DNA of 64,000 nucleotides, from positions 62,001 through 126,000 of the forward strand of contig NZ_JAOAMU010000004.1 of assembly GCF_025154075.1 (NCBI RefSeq), in the 5' to 3' direction. The number at the start of each line of letters is the position of its first letter. Position 1 is the stretch's first letter. The position numbers were made by a program, and so were the translations under genes. The notes beneath the pieces are model-generated. The model ran no database searches. It was not told the DNA's origin and worked only from the letters and a program-made list of their open reading frames with translations. Origin of the DNA: Chryseobacterium herbae. GTDB lineage: Bacteria; Bacteroidota; Bacteroidia; Flavobacteriales; Weeksellaceae. This document shows positions 25,242-33,997 of the stretch, in pieces.

Positions 25242-25271
25242 TAAATTTAAAAAGAATTTCAATGCTGACAA
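25242..25271 (-). promoter_or_regulatory. Possible paaK promoter (TTG-N19-TAAATTTA)
   Basis: Reading the minus strand, TTG (plus-strand 25269-25271) is followed by 19 bases and TAAATTTA (25242-25249), close to the flavobacterial TTG-N17-20-TAnnTTTG. It would place the start of transcription inside or next to the operator at 25225-25238. Confidence 0.45.
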
Positions 25272-25545
25272 AATTTTTATGATTTTCGTCATATTTTGAA
25301 TGATTCTAAATAACTGAATAGTGAGACAATGAGTTATTTCCGCTTTAAACAGTACAAATTATTAGGTTAAATGAGAAGGCTCCTTTATTTGAAACATTAA
25401 GATTTTTTAAGGAGTGAAGGAAAATTAAGCAAATATCAAAGGTATTTTTTAGGCTTGAATGTCAAAATTCTGCCGGAAGATTATTTTTTCACGATTAAAG
25501 TGTAAACTTTGTGCCCAAAAACTTTTGTGCCTTTTGTGGTAAAAA

Positions 25546-26124
25546 TTATTGCTTTTGATTTCCTAGTAGTCCGTATAGAAGCTTAGCCCTTATTTCATCG
25601 GTAATTTCGGAGGTAGATTCCGTATTTCTTTTGAACCAGAAATAGGAATTATTAAGGGTATGAAGAATAAATCTTGTTGTAAAGGTCGGTGATTTTAGTT
25701 CCCAGCTTTCTGCTTGGAAGATCTCAGAAATTAACTGTTCTACCTCATCCTGATAGTTCTTCCTCAGTGCTATGAATTCGGGAAGCCTTTCTTCAAGATG
25801 CCTCCATTCATTGGAATAAATATGGGTAACGTCCCGGTTTTGGAGAACGACCGACAGGTGTTTGTCTAAAAATAAATTGAGCTTATCTTTTGGAGCAACA
25901 TCTGTATTTTTTACTTCCTGGAGTTCATCAAAAAATTCCTGCGCAATGCCAAAGCAGATCCATTCCAGAATTTCTTCCTTCGAACGGATGTGAGCATACA
26001 GCGACGCAGCTTTGATATTAAGCTTTGTGGCCAGGTCTCTTACCGAGCTGCCCATATAACCCTTCTCTTTGAAAAGTTCTACGGCTACGTCTAAAATTTT
26101 CCTTTGTTTTTCTTTAAGTTCCAT
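25546..26124 (-). CDS. TetR/AcrR family regulator (probable PaaR)
   Basis: The 192-residue protein has an N-terminal HTH (about 22-48: GSSVRDLATKLNIKAASLYAHIR) and an all-helical ligand domain. It lies directly upstream of paaK on the same strand, and a TetR-like palindrome lies in front of paaK. A role as the phenylacetyl-CoA-responsive repressor of the paa genes is therefore likely, as with PaaR of Thermus and other bacteria. The ligand is inferred. Confidence 0.82.
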   Translation of the reverse strand: MELKEKQRKILDVAVELFKEKGYMGSSVRDLATKLNIKAASLYAHIRSKEEILEWICFGIAQEFFDELQEVKNTDVAPKDKLNLFLDKHLSVVLQNRDVTHIYSNEWRHLEERLPEFIALRKNYQDEVEQLISEIFQAESWELKSPTFTTRFILHTLNNSYFWFKRNTESTSEITDEIRAKLLYGLLGNQKQ

Positions 26125-26594
26125 CTGTAAAATGCAAAAGTAATTATTCTGAGGTTAAAAAAATTAATTTAACACCATGATTTTAAACACAGAAGCGGGA
26201 GTTTTGCTAAACCACCCCGTCAAATCTTTGATTTACCATTCCTTCGGCGGAGGGGAATTTCAGGTTAAGTTTATATAAAGTAGTCGTTAAATGCAGAAGT
26301 TTCCACTTCTTTCCATTTTATGTTTTTCAGGAACCTGACGGTTTTTCCATTATTTCAAAGCAAATGTAAAGGAATCGGAAATTTTGTCAAGTTAATTTAT
26401 CGTTAAAAATAAACAATCCGGAAATTTTGTCCATTTTTTTTGTAAATTTAATAATTGAACAGTTTTTGCGGTAAGCTAATCGATTAAATGATTAAATAAC
26501 TGATGGCATTAAGAAACCGGGCCTCAAAATTCAGTTTCTTGATGTCTTTTTAAAGCTCAACCAACAACAAATTATTACAAAAAACATAAAAAAT
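26125..26594. other. Intergenic region upstream of clpB
   Basis: About 470 bases hold a REP-like element at about 26213-26263 (CACCCCGTCAAATCTTTGAT, then a TTCC / GGAGGGGAA arm pair) and two copies of CGGAAATTTTGTC at 26376-26388 and 26419-26431. No convincing coding frame is present. I could not place the clpB promoter with confidence. Confidence 0.5.
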
Positions 26595-29189
26595 ATGAAC
26601 TTAAACCAATATACTGTAAAATCACAGGAAGCCATCCAGGCGGCACAGCAAACTGCTCTGGAATTCGGCAATCAAAGTATAGAACCACAACATATACTTG
26701 AAGGGATCTTTCAGGTAGATGAAAATATATCGTCTTTCTTATTAAAAAAATCTGAAGCAGATGCTACATTGGTCAGAGAGCGCAACCGTGAGAATATTGA
26801 AAAGCTTCCAAAAGTTGAGGGAGGGAATATTTACCTCTCCCAATCAGCGAACAAAGTATTGCTGGATGCTCCGAATGTTGCCAAGAAAATGGGCGACGAA
26901 TATGTAACGATTGAACATTTATGGCTGACGTTACTGGAAACCGGTTCTGAAGTATCTAAAATGCTTAAGGATATGGGTGTGACTAAAAGTCTTCTGGAAG
27001 GTGCCATTAAAGAATTAAGAAAAGGAAGCAAAGCTACTTCTGCAAGTTCAGAAGAAACATATCAGTCCTTAAATAAATATGCTAAAAACTTTAATGAATT
27101 AGCAGCGGAAGGAAAACTGGATCCGGTGATCGGGCGTGATGAAGAAATCAGAAGAGTGCTTCAGATCCTTTCAAGAAGAACAAAAAACAATCCGATTCTT
27201 ATCGGGGAACCGGGTGTAGGTAAAACAGCCATTGCTGAAGGTATTGCCCACCGAATTATTTCCGGAGATATTCCTGAAAACCTGATGGACAAAACGTTGT
27301 ACTCACTGGATATGGGTGCCCTTATTGCCGGAGCCAAATATAAAGGTGAATTTGAAGAGCGTTTGAAATCCGTGGTGAATGAGGTGATCAAGTCTGAAGG
27401 CCAGATTATTCTTTTCATTGATGAGATCCACACTCTGGTAGGAGCCGGAGGAGGTGAAGGAGCCATGGATGCAGCCAATATCCTGAAACCTGCTTTAGCA
27501 AGAGGAGAATTAAGAGCAATCGGTGCCACTACTTTAAACGAATACCAAAAGTATTTTGAAAAAGATAAAGCACTGGAAAGACGTTTCCAGAAAGTGATGG
27601 TGGAAGAACCGGATACGGAATCAGCCATTTCTATTCTTCGTGGAATAAAAGATAAATATGAGGCTCACCATAAAGTAAGGATCAAAGATGAAGCGATCAT
27701 TGCTGCGGTGGAAATGTCTCAGAGATATATTTCAGACCGTTTTTTACCGGATAAAGCGATTGACCTTATTGACGAAGCTTCAGCGAAGTTGAGAATGGAG
27801 ATCAATTCCAAACCGGAAGAACTGGATGTGTTGGACAGAAAACTGATGCAGCTGGAAATTGAATTAGCAGCTATCTCAAGAGAAGGCAACCAAACCAAAA
27901 TTGATCACTTGAAAGAGGATATCTCAAAAATTTCAGAAGAAAGAAATGAGATCAATGCCAAGTGGCTGAAGGAAAAACAAAAATCTGAGGATTTAACACA
28001 GATTAAAAAAGATATTGAATCTTTAAAACTGGAAGCAGAAAAAGCCTCAAGAGCAGGCGATTATGCTAAAGTTGCAGAAATTCAGTACGGAAAAATAAAA
28101 GAAAAAGAAGATGCTTTGCAGAAACTCGAACTGGAGATGCAAAACCATCAGAATGAATTAATTAAAGAAGAAGTAACTTCTGAAAACATCTCTGAAGTGA
28201 TTGCGAAATGGACAGGAATTCCTGTTACCAAGCTTATCCAGTCCGAAAGAGAGAAGTTACTGAACCTGGAAGGTGAACTCCACCACCGTGTCGTGGGACA
28301 GGATGAAGCCATCGGAGCGGTTGCAGATGCGATCAGAAGAAACAGAGCCGGATTAAGTGATGATAAAAAACCCATCGGATCTTTCTTATTCTTAGGAACA
28401 ACGGGTGTCGGTAAAACGGAGCTTGCTAAAGCCCTGGCAGAATATCTGTTTGATGATGAGAATAATATGACCCGAATCGATATGAGTGAATATCAGGAAA
28501 GACACAGTGTTTCCAGACTGGTAGGTGCTCCTCCGGGATATGTGGGTTATGATGAAGGTGGGCAGCTGACGGAAGCGGTAAGAAGAAGACCTTATTCTGT
28601 GGTTCTTCTGGATGAAATTGAAAAAGCGCATCCGGATGTTTTCAACACCTTACTTCAGGTATTGGATGACGGACGTCTGACAGATAATAAAGGACGTGTG
28701 GTGAATTTTAAAAATTCAATCATCATTATGACTTCCAATTTAGGTTCGCACCTGATTCAGGAAAATTTTGAGGACATCACCGAGGAAAACCAGGATCAGA
28801 TCGTCAGCAAAACCAAGGATGAAGTTTTTGATCTGTTGAAACAAACACTACGTCCGGAATTCCTGAACAGAATTGATGAAGTGGTATTATTCCAGCCTTT
28901 AAGTAAAAAAGAGATCGGAAAAATTGTTCAGTTTCAGTTGAGAGGCTTTAATAATATGCTTGCTAAACGAAACATTATCATGACGGCCACTCAGGATGCG
29001 GTAGATTATCTGATGAATAAAGGATATGATCCTTCGTTCGGAGCGAGACCTCTGAAAAGAGTGATCCAACAGGAAGTTTTAAATAAATTATCCCGAGAGA
29101 TTCTTGCAGGAACAGTAAATGACGGTGACAGAATCACTTTAGATTATTTCGAAGAAACCGGTTTGGTTTTCAGACCGGCAGATCAATAA
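26595..29189 (+). CDS. clpB: ClpB disaggregase
   Basis: The 864-residue protein is a full-length ClpB. It has a double Clp-N domain (about 1-150), a first AAA+ module with Walker A GEPGVGKT (204-211), the coiled-coil middle domain (about 400-540), and a second AAA+ module with GTTGVGKTE, ending in the ClpB C-terminal domain. With DnaK it dissolves aggregated proteins after stress. It stands alone and is followed by a terminator. Confidence 0.96.
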   Translation: MNLNQYTVKSQEAIQAAQQTALEFGNQSIEPQHILEGIFQVDENISSFLLKKSEADATLVRERNRENIEKLPKVEGGNIYLSQSANKVLLDAPNVAKKMGDEYVTIEHLWLTLLETGSEVSKMLKDMGVTKSLLEGAIKELRKGSKATSASSEETYQSLNKYAKNFNELAAEGKLDPVIGRDEEIRRVLQILSRRTKNNPILIGEPGVGKTAIAEGIAHRIISGDIPENLMDKTLYSLDMGALIAGAKYKGEFEERLKSVVNEVIKSEGQIILFIDEIHTLVGAGGGEGAMDAANILKPALARGELRAIGATTLNEYQKYFEKDKALERRFQKVMVEEPDTESAISILRGIKDKYEAHHKVRIKDEAIIAAVEMSQRYISDRFLPDKAIDLIDEASAKLRMEINSKPEELDVLDRKLMQLEIELAAISREGNQTKIDHLKEDISKISEERNEINAKWLKEKQKSEDLTQIKKDIESLKLEAEKASRAGDYAKVAEIQYGKIKEKEDALQKLELEMQNHQNELIKEEVTSENISEVIAKWTGIPVTKLIQSEREKLLNLEGELHHRVVGQDEAIGAVADAIRRNRAGLSDDKKPIGSFLFLGTTGVGKTELAKALAEYLFDDENNMTRIDMSEYQERHSVSRLVGAPPGYVGYDEGGQLTEAVRRRPYSVVLLDEIEKAHPDVFNTLLQVLDDGRLTDNKGRVVNFKNSIIIMTSNLGSHLIQENFEDITEENQDQIVSKTKDEVFDLLKQTLRPEFLNRIDEVVLFQPLSKKEIGKIVQFQLRGFNNMLAKRNIIMTATQDAVDYLMNKGYDPSFGARPLKRVIQQEVLNKLSREILAGTVNDGDRITLDYFEETGLVFRPADQ

Positions 29190-29223
29190 AGTAGTTTTTT
29201 TCATATATATTATTTTTGTAAGT

Positions 29224-29260
29224 AAGTGGTGCAGCCCAATCTGCATCACTTATTTTTTTA
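29224..29260 (+). terminator. Terminator of clpB
   Basis: AAGTGGTGCAG (29224-29234) pairs with CTGCATCACTT (29241-29251), one pair being G-T, and is followed by a T run. Confidence 0.8.
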
Positions 29261-29286
29261 TTCCAAATTTTATCAAAAGGCAGTGA

Positions 29287-29294
29287 TATATTTG
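29287..29294 (+). promoter_or_regulatory. TAnnTTTG promoter element (TATATTTG) of first leader peptide gene
   Basis: TATATTTG matches the flavobacterial -7 element exactly and lies 45 bases before the ATG at 29340. No clear TTG upstream element was found. Confidence 0.5.
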
Positions 29295-29339
29295 TATATT
29301 TATAGAACCAAACAAATTAATAACTAAAACAAAATCAGC

Positions 29340-29516
29340 ATGAAAAAGCTAAAAAGAAGCTCACTAAAAACCATTTTGGGAGGAAAAATTGACTGTCGAT
29401 GTAACATATTTACGTACCCCGATGGCTCCACCAGCGGAACTTGTGCAACGGAACGTTGTTCACAGATCAACATTAATTGCGGACAGCTTGAATGTCGTCC
29501 TGGCCTTATTGATTAA
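29340..29516 (+). CDS. Cysteine-rich bacteriocin-like leader peptide
   Basis: A 58-residue frame reads MKKLKRSSLKTILGGK and then a core with six cysteines (19, 21, 35, 40, 47, 52). The basic leader ending in a Gly-Gly pair resembles the leader of bacteriocin-type peptides processed by C39 peptidase transporters. It lacks the paired CC of the two sibling peptides, so its fold may differ. It is followed by a second peptide gene after only 16 bases. No transporter is near. Confidence 0.7.
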   Translation: MKKLKRSSLKTILGGKIDCRCNIFTYPDGSTSGTCATERCSQININCGQLECRPGLID

Positions 29517-29532
29517 CCTAAAAAATCATCGT

Positions 29533-29685
29533 ATGAAAAAGTTAAAGAGAAATGATTTAAAGAAAATCAACGGTAGTGGTACGGCGATCATTACAGAATG
29601 CGACATTGATATGAACTGCCCGATTGGACTCTGCTGTTCGAACGGAAATATCTGCAGGGATCCAAAAAGATATCCTTGCATCTAA
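29533..29685 (+). CDS. Cysteine-rich bacteriocin-like leader peptide (knottin-like spacing)
   Basis: A 50-residue frame reads MKKLKRNDLKKINGSG and then a core with cysteines at 23, 29, 34, 35, 41 and 49. The C-C-CC-C-C order matches the inhibitor cystine knot pattern, and its loop lengths (5, 4, 0, 5, 7) fit the usual range. The peptide at 7128 shares this order. The gene is followed by a strong terminator and shares an operon with the peptide gene just upstream. Confidence 0.75.
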   Translation: MKKLKRNDLKKINGSGTAIITECDIDMNCPIGLCCSNGNICRDPKRYPCI

Positions 29686-29692
29686 TCACACA

Positions 29693-29722
29693 GGCCGGAG
29701 ATTTTTTCTCCGGTTTTTTTTT
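29693..29722 (+). terminator. Terminator of leader peptide operon
   Basis: CCGGAGA (29695-29701) and TCTCCGG (29707-29713) form a hairpin followed by eight or more T. Confidence 0.85.
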
Positions 29723-29915
29723 GCTTTTAACATCAATTATTATTTTTCGAGGAATTTCAAAGATATAGTCTATCAATTTTATATATTAATATAATGGTTA
29801 AAATATTTCAATAAAACAAATATTTTAACGAATAATTTAAATCTCATAAAAATATTGATTTAACAATAAATAACGTTAAAATACCACATAATAATCAATC
29901 AATACATATTTTTCA

Positions 29916-29923
29916 TACATTTG
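29916..29923 (+). promoter_or_regulatory. TAnnTTTG promoter element of first M43 gene
   Basis: TACATTTG matches the flavobacterial -7 element and lies about 30 bases before the ATG. The leader then contains AAACCAT, which recurs before the other two M43 genes. Confidence 0.55.
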
Positions 29924-29954
29924 TGATACATTTAAACCACAAACCATTTATATT

Positions 29955-30956
29955 ATGAAAAAAGCAGTATTAGGAGTATTGATTACTCTTTTCGTATCGT
30001 GTAACAACGAATCCGAGAATCTAGGCTCGGAAAACACAACCCCGGACCAACCTGCCATGGCAGACAAATCAGCAGCGATTTGCGGCTCGGACTTAGTAAG
30101 ACAAAAATTCCTTTCAGAGAACCCTGATGCAGCACAGCGTATGCTTCAGATCGAAAATAACACCGCAGATTATATTGAGCAAAAGAAAATAGGCAAAGTA
30201 CTTCCTGACGGCAGCGTAGAAATCCCGGTAATTTTCAATGTTTTATACACCAATTCAACGAATAATGTATCTGATGCAAGAATCAATTCTCAGATCGACG
30301 TACTGAACAAAGCTTTTGCTTCAACTCATGCTAATGTTTCTAATATTCCGGCTGCATTTCAGCCTGTGAATGCCGGAGATACGAAGATCAAATTCAGACT
30401 GGCTCAGATCAACAGAAAATCTACAACTACTTCCAACTGGGCTCCTAATGATAATATGAAAAAAACCTCAACAGGAGGAATCAATGCTACAGATCCTGCT
30501 AAATACCTGAACATCTGGGTCGTAAACTACATGCCATACCAAACCGGATATGTACTTGGATATGCTACTTTCCCCGAATCTGCAGGTCTTTGGAATGACG
30601 GAGTTGTCATGATGGACGAATATGTAGGTGAAGGCGGACCGGTAGCCACTCACAATAAAGGAAGAGTAACGGTACATGAAGTAGGACACTACCTTAACCT
30701 TAGACATATCTGGGGTGATGCTAACTGTGGAAATGACCTTGTAGACGATACTCCACAACAGATCACCAACCACAGAGGCGTGCCTTCTTATCCTAAAATG
30801 GAAACATGCGGCGGAGTATCCCGTTCTACCATGTTCATGAACTATATGGATTATTCTGATGAAACGACCTTATTCATGTTCACAAAAAAACAAAACGACA
30901 GAATGCAGGCTGCCGTCTCTGCTAACGGTCCAAGAGCCGGATTGAGATTATTATAA
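29955..30956 (+). CDS. M43 (pappalysin-type) zinc metalloprotease lipoprotein
   Basis: The 333-residue protein begins with a lipoprotein signal, the lipid-bearing Cys at residue 16 (LFVSC). The zinc site is HEVGH at 241-245 with His251 (HEVGHYLNLRHIWG) and the Met-turn is MFMNYMDY at about 293-300, which is the M43 cytophagalysin type. These enzymes cleave secreted or surface proteins. As a lipoprotein it should sit at the cell envelope. Two close paralogues occur at 33998 and 35430. No T9SS sorting domain is present. Confidence 0.92.
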   Translation: MKKAVLGVLITLFVSCNNESENLGSENTTPDQPAMADKSAAICGSDLVRQKFLSENPDAAQRMLQIENNTADYIEQKKIGKVLPDGSVEIPVIFNVLYTNSTNNVSDARINSQIDVLNKAFASTHANVSNIPAAFQPVNAGDTKIKFRLAQINRKSTTTSNWAPNDNMKKTSTGGINATDPAKYLNIWVVNYMPYQTGYVLGYATFPESAGLWNDGVVMMDEYVGEGGPVATHNKGRVTVHEVGHYLNLRHIWGDANCGNDLVDDTPQQITNHRGVPSYPKMETCGGVSRSTMFMNYMDYSDETTLFMFTKKQNDRMQAAVSANGPRAGLRLL

Positions 30957-30971
30957 AGATAACAACCATAC

Positions 30972-31014
30972 AAACCATAAGGTCCTCAAATTATTTGGGG
31001 ACTTTATGGTTTTA
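30972..31014 (+). terminator. Terminator of first M43 gene
   Basis: AAACCATAAGGTCC and its near complement GGGGACTTTATGGTTT form a long hairpin just after the stop, followed by T-rich sequence. Confidence 0.8.
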
Positions 31015-31133
31015 TAGTCTAATTTGCAATCCGTAAAAACACGGAAAATTAAGGGGAAAAAACACATACTACTTAACATAAAAAATTACGAAATTTGCAC
31101 TACTAACTAACATTCTTTTATAAAACTAACGTT

Positions 31134-31685
31134 ATGAAAACAAAACCTACTTTAGAGGACGGAACCCTTGAAGCCGTTTCTGGAACAAACACCATTGCTT
31201 CAGAGCTTGTACAGAAATTGATTTCCAACTACAGAGACAACCAGATGCAGGCCGTAAATAAAGAATTGGGAATCACCGACTCCCACGCCATATGGTTTGA
31301 CCTTCCTAAGTTGAAAAAATTTATTGCGTGCATAGAAAATGAGGCAGCCAAAGTGAATCCTGATGTTTCTGAAACTGATCTGGGCATTAGATTTTACTAT
31401 GCAGCCTATCCAAAAGCGGAAGACTGGGGCATTATGGAAAACCATCCGGTAGAAAGAGAATATGCAGAGAGACACACCCTGGTCATGATCCCTACCCTGA
31501 AAAAGGCAGATGAAAACGGTGAAATGCTTGACTACGACTTTTGCCCTTTAAATAGTGGAAGATCTCTCGCTATGGCATCAAAAGGTGACGGTGATGACGA
31601 TACATTTCCACCAGATACTATTGCAGAAAATCACGGGACATTATCTCCGCCACACGATACAAAAGTTGAACAGTTTCCTAATTAA
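31134..31685 (+). CDS. Hypothetical protein, unknown function
   Basis: This 183-residue cytosolic-looking protein has no family I recognise. It has a helical middle (ELVQKLISNYRDNQ, KKFIACIENEAAK) and a C-terminal acidic and Pro-rich tail. The start MKTKPTLEDGTLEAVSG ends in a Ser-Gly that recalls a short leader, but it is not a clear export signal. It is followed by a membrane protein gene after 26 bases and then by a two-component system, so it may be part of that set. Confidence 0.55.
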   Translation: MKTKPTLEDGTLEAVSGTNTIASELVQKLISNYRDNQMQAVNKELGITDSHAIWFDLPKLKKFIACIENEAAKVNPDVSETDLGIRFYYAAYPKAEDWGIMENHPVEREYAERHTLVMIPTLKKADENGEMLDYDFCPLNSGRSLAMASKGDGDDDTFPPDTIAENHGTLSPPHDTKVEQFPN

Positions 31686-31711
31686 TAATATATTTTCACC
31701 CGATAAGAAAC

Positions 31712-32362
31712 ATGACTGATTTTCAGAAGATACTTCAGGAATCCCTAATATGGATAGAAGGACTTGCTGCCTTAATATCCATTATTTACTATAACCGTGG
31801 TAATACGGACAGATATTGGAAGTATTTTTCTTTTTATCTTATTCTTATGTTTTTGTGTGAAGTAATGGGAAAATGGGGCCATCATCTGATAGAGTATGAT
31901 AAGCCCAAGTTTTTCAATTATTTTGTCATTCCTGTTGAGTTTCTTTTCTTTTACTGGCTCTATGCCGCCAAATCATTGGAAAGGCCTAAACTTTTCTATA
32001 CCTTATCAGGACTGTATTTATTATCATTTTTGCCCAGTGAAATATTCTTTACCACGAAAAAGATTATTTTCTCTTTCAACTATACATTTGGATGCCTTAT
32101 GCTCATGATACTGGTGATCATGGAGTACTACAAACAGATTAATTCAACTGAAATTTTAAACTTCAGCAGAAATAAAATGTTTTATATTAATTTAGGGGTA
32201 ACTTTATTTTATATCGGAACTCTGCCTTTCTGGACATTTTTCAGTCTTCTGGCTAAGTATAAAGAATTGTGGGATATGTACTTCAATTATTTTCTGATCA
32301 CCGGAATTACAATGTATCTTTTATTCTCAATTTCATTCATATGGGGAAAACGGAGCTCATAA
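31712..32362 (+). CDS. Polytopic membrane protein (about seven helices)
   Basis: The 216-residue protein shows about seven hydrophobic segments spaced through its length, without catalytic motifs. I know no name for it. It overlaps the following histidine kinase gene (its stop is at 32362, the kinase ATG at 32341), so it is likely co-translated with the kinase. A sensor or signal-receiving partner of the kinase is plausible because the kinase itself has only one membrane helix, but this is inference. Confidence 0.7.
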   Translation: MTDFQKILQESLIWIEGLAALISIIYYNRGNTDRYWKYFSFYLILMFLCEVMGKWGHHLIEYDKPKFFNYFVIPVEFLFFYWLYAAKSLERPKLFYTLSGLYLLSFLPSEIFFTTKKIIFSFNYTFGCLMLMILVIMEYYKQINSTEILNFSRNKMFYINLGVTLFYIGTLPFWTFFSLLAKYKELWDMYFNYFLITGITMYLLFSISFIWGKRSS

Positions 32363-33126
32363 TAACCATCATTCTATTCAACATCTTCTTTGTGCTGTTT
32401 GTAGCTGCCGTCATGGTATACATCAGAAAGTACAAGCAGAGGAAGAGAGAGTATATGAATGAAATTGAAGTAAAAAATGAAATTCACAAGCGTGAAATTC
32501 TGGCTACCCAGCTTGAAATTCAGCAGGCAACGATGCAGCAGATCGGGCGTGAACTTCACGATAATATCGGCCAGAAACTGACATTGGTAAGCCTTTATAC
32601 CCAACAGCTCCTCTACGAAAACCGGGTTCCTGAGGTAAGCGAAAGAATCGATCAGGTTTCGCAGATTATCAACCAGTCTCTGCAGGATTTGAGAAGCCTT
32701 TCAAAAACACTGACAGATGACAACATCAACCAAAAGGAAATTGTAACTTTGATCCAGGAAGAGGTAGACAATACCAATACATTTAAGAGATGCCATGTCA
32801 CTTTTGAACATAATTTTAAGCAGCTCGACCTCGGATTTGTCCACAAAAATGTCCTGCTCAGGATTACACAGGAGTTTATTCAGAACAGCATCAAACATGC
32901 GCACTGTAAAAATATCTTCATCAATCTGAATACTTCGGACGACATTCTTTGGGAACTCAACCTTAAAGATGACGGCATAGGATTCGACAGCACGAAAATA
33001 AAATCCAACGGTATTGGCCTGACCAATATGAAAAACAGAGCGGCAATCATAGGTGCCGACTACAGTCTGGAAAGCAAGGAAAATACCGGAACCACCCTCA
33101 ATATTATTTTAAAAAAACAGCCATGA
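32341..33126 (+). CDS. Sensor histidine kinase, NarX-type (HisKA_3)
   Basis: I chose the ATG at 32341 (MGKTELIITI); a further-upstream start falls inside the membrane protein gene. The 261-residue protein has one membrane helix (about 5-25), a coiled stretch, the H-box RELHDNIGQKL and an ATPase domain with the N-box EFIQNSIKHA and the G-box DDGIGF. It has no extracytoplasmic sensor domain. It ends in an ATGA overlap with the response regulator gene. Confidence 0.9.
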   Translation: MGKTELIITIILFNIFFVLFVAAVMVYIRKYKQRKREYMNEIEVKNEIHKREILATQLEIQQATMQQIGRELHDNIGQKLTLVSLYTQQLLYENRVPEVSERIDQVSQIINQSLQDLRSLSKTLTDDNINQKEIVTLIQEEVDNTNTFKRCHVTFEHNFKQLDLGFVHKNVLLRITQEFIQNSIKHAHCKNIFINLNTSDDILWELNLKDDGIGFDSTKIKSNGIGLTNMKNRAAIIGADYSLESKENTGTTLNIILKKQP

Positions 33127-33764
33127 AAAAAACAATAGTGATTGTTGACGACCACGTTCTTATCGCTAAAGCATTAGAAGGAATCATTGGAAATTTCAGT
33201 GATTTTGAAGTGATCTACGTATGTGAAAACGGGAAAGATCTGATTGAAAAATTTGAAAATAACGGCAAAATCCCGGATATCATTCTGCTGGATATCAGTA
33301 TGCCGATCATGGATGGCTTTGAAACCGCTGCATGGCTGACTAAGAATCATCCGGACATCAAAGTAATGGCACTGAGCATGCAGGGCGACGACAACAGCGT
33401 GATCAAGATGATTAAAAACGGAGCAAAAGGATATCTGCTGAAAAACACCCATCCCAAAGACCTGGAAACGGCCTTAACAAAATTGAATTCAGACGGTTTT
33501 TTCTATCCTGAATGGGCCTCAAAAATCATTTTCTCCAACCTTAACAAGGACAAGGAAACGGAAAACGCCATAAGAATCTCAGACCGTGAAAGAGAATTCC
33601 TGAAATACACCGTCACAGAATTGAGTTATAAGGAAATTGCAGACAGAATGTGCTGCAGTCCGAGAACAGTAGAAAGCTACCGTGACCAGCTTTGTGATAA
33701 ATTAGATTTGAAAACGCGTGTAGGATTGGCTGTATTTGCTATTAAAAACGGTTTTGCAGGTTAA
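33123..33764 (+). CDS. NarL/LuxR-family response regulator
   Basis: The 213-residue protein has a receiver domain with the phospho-acceptor Asp57 (LLDISMP) and a C-terminal LuxR HTH (about 148-210: LKYTVTELSYKEIADRMCC, SPRTVESY). The upstream kinase overlaps it by four bases. A decayed copy of its HTH end occurs at 35112-35192. Targets are unknown, but flanking M43 genes are reasonable candidates. Confidence 0.92.
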   Translation: MKKTIVIVDDHVLIAKALEGIIGNFSDFEVIYVCENGKDLIEKFENNGKIPDIILLDISMPIMDGFETAAWLTKNHPDIKVMALSMQGDDNSVIKMIKNGAKGYLLKNTHPKDLETALTKLNSDGFFYPEWASKIIFSNLNKDKETENAIRISDREREFLKYTVTELSYKEIADRMCCSPRTVESYRDQLCDKLDLKTRVGLAVFAIKNGFAG

Positions 33765-33942
33765 CAAAAAGAGACTGTAATTAAAAATATCAATTAATTA
33801 GAATATTTTATTTAATTATTTGAATCAACGTAAACGATAAAAAAGTAAATAATTAAAATTTAACAAAAACAGTAAAAACATACATTATATTCACTAATCG
33901 TAATCAATAATTAACAGTTAACCGATAACCGGCTGGTTTTTT

Positions 33943-33973
33943 TTGCATCATATTTTTTTATAATATAATTTTG
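33943..33973 (+). promoter_or_regulatory. Promoter of second M43 gene (TTG-N20-TAATTTTG)
   Basis: TTG (33943-33945) and TAATTTTG (33966-33973) are spaced by 20 bases and lie about 25 bases before the ATG. The third M43 gene has the same arrangement. Confidence 0.6.
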
Positions 33974-33997
33974 GAACGCAAACCATAACAATATATT

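Larger units (their letters stand above)
25215..25545. other. Intergenic region between paaK and TetR gene
   Basis: Apart from the palindrome and the possible promoter near paaK, I see no coding frame here. The TetR gene ends at 25546 without an obvious terminator. Confidence 0.5.

Noticed and set aside
31100..31114. CTACTAACTAACATT shared with 25218-25232 before paaK
   Set aside because: Only part of the palindrome is shared and the right half-site is missing at 31100. It is likely chance in AT-rich DNA.
32269..32340. Upstream start for the NarX-type kinase
   Set aside because: The extra 24 residues overlap the membrane protein gene; the ATG at 32341 gives a normal kinase.
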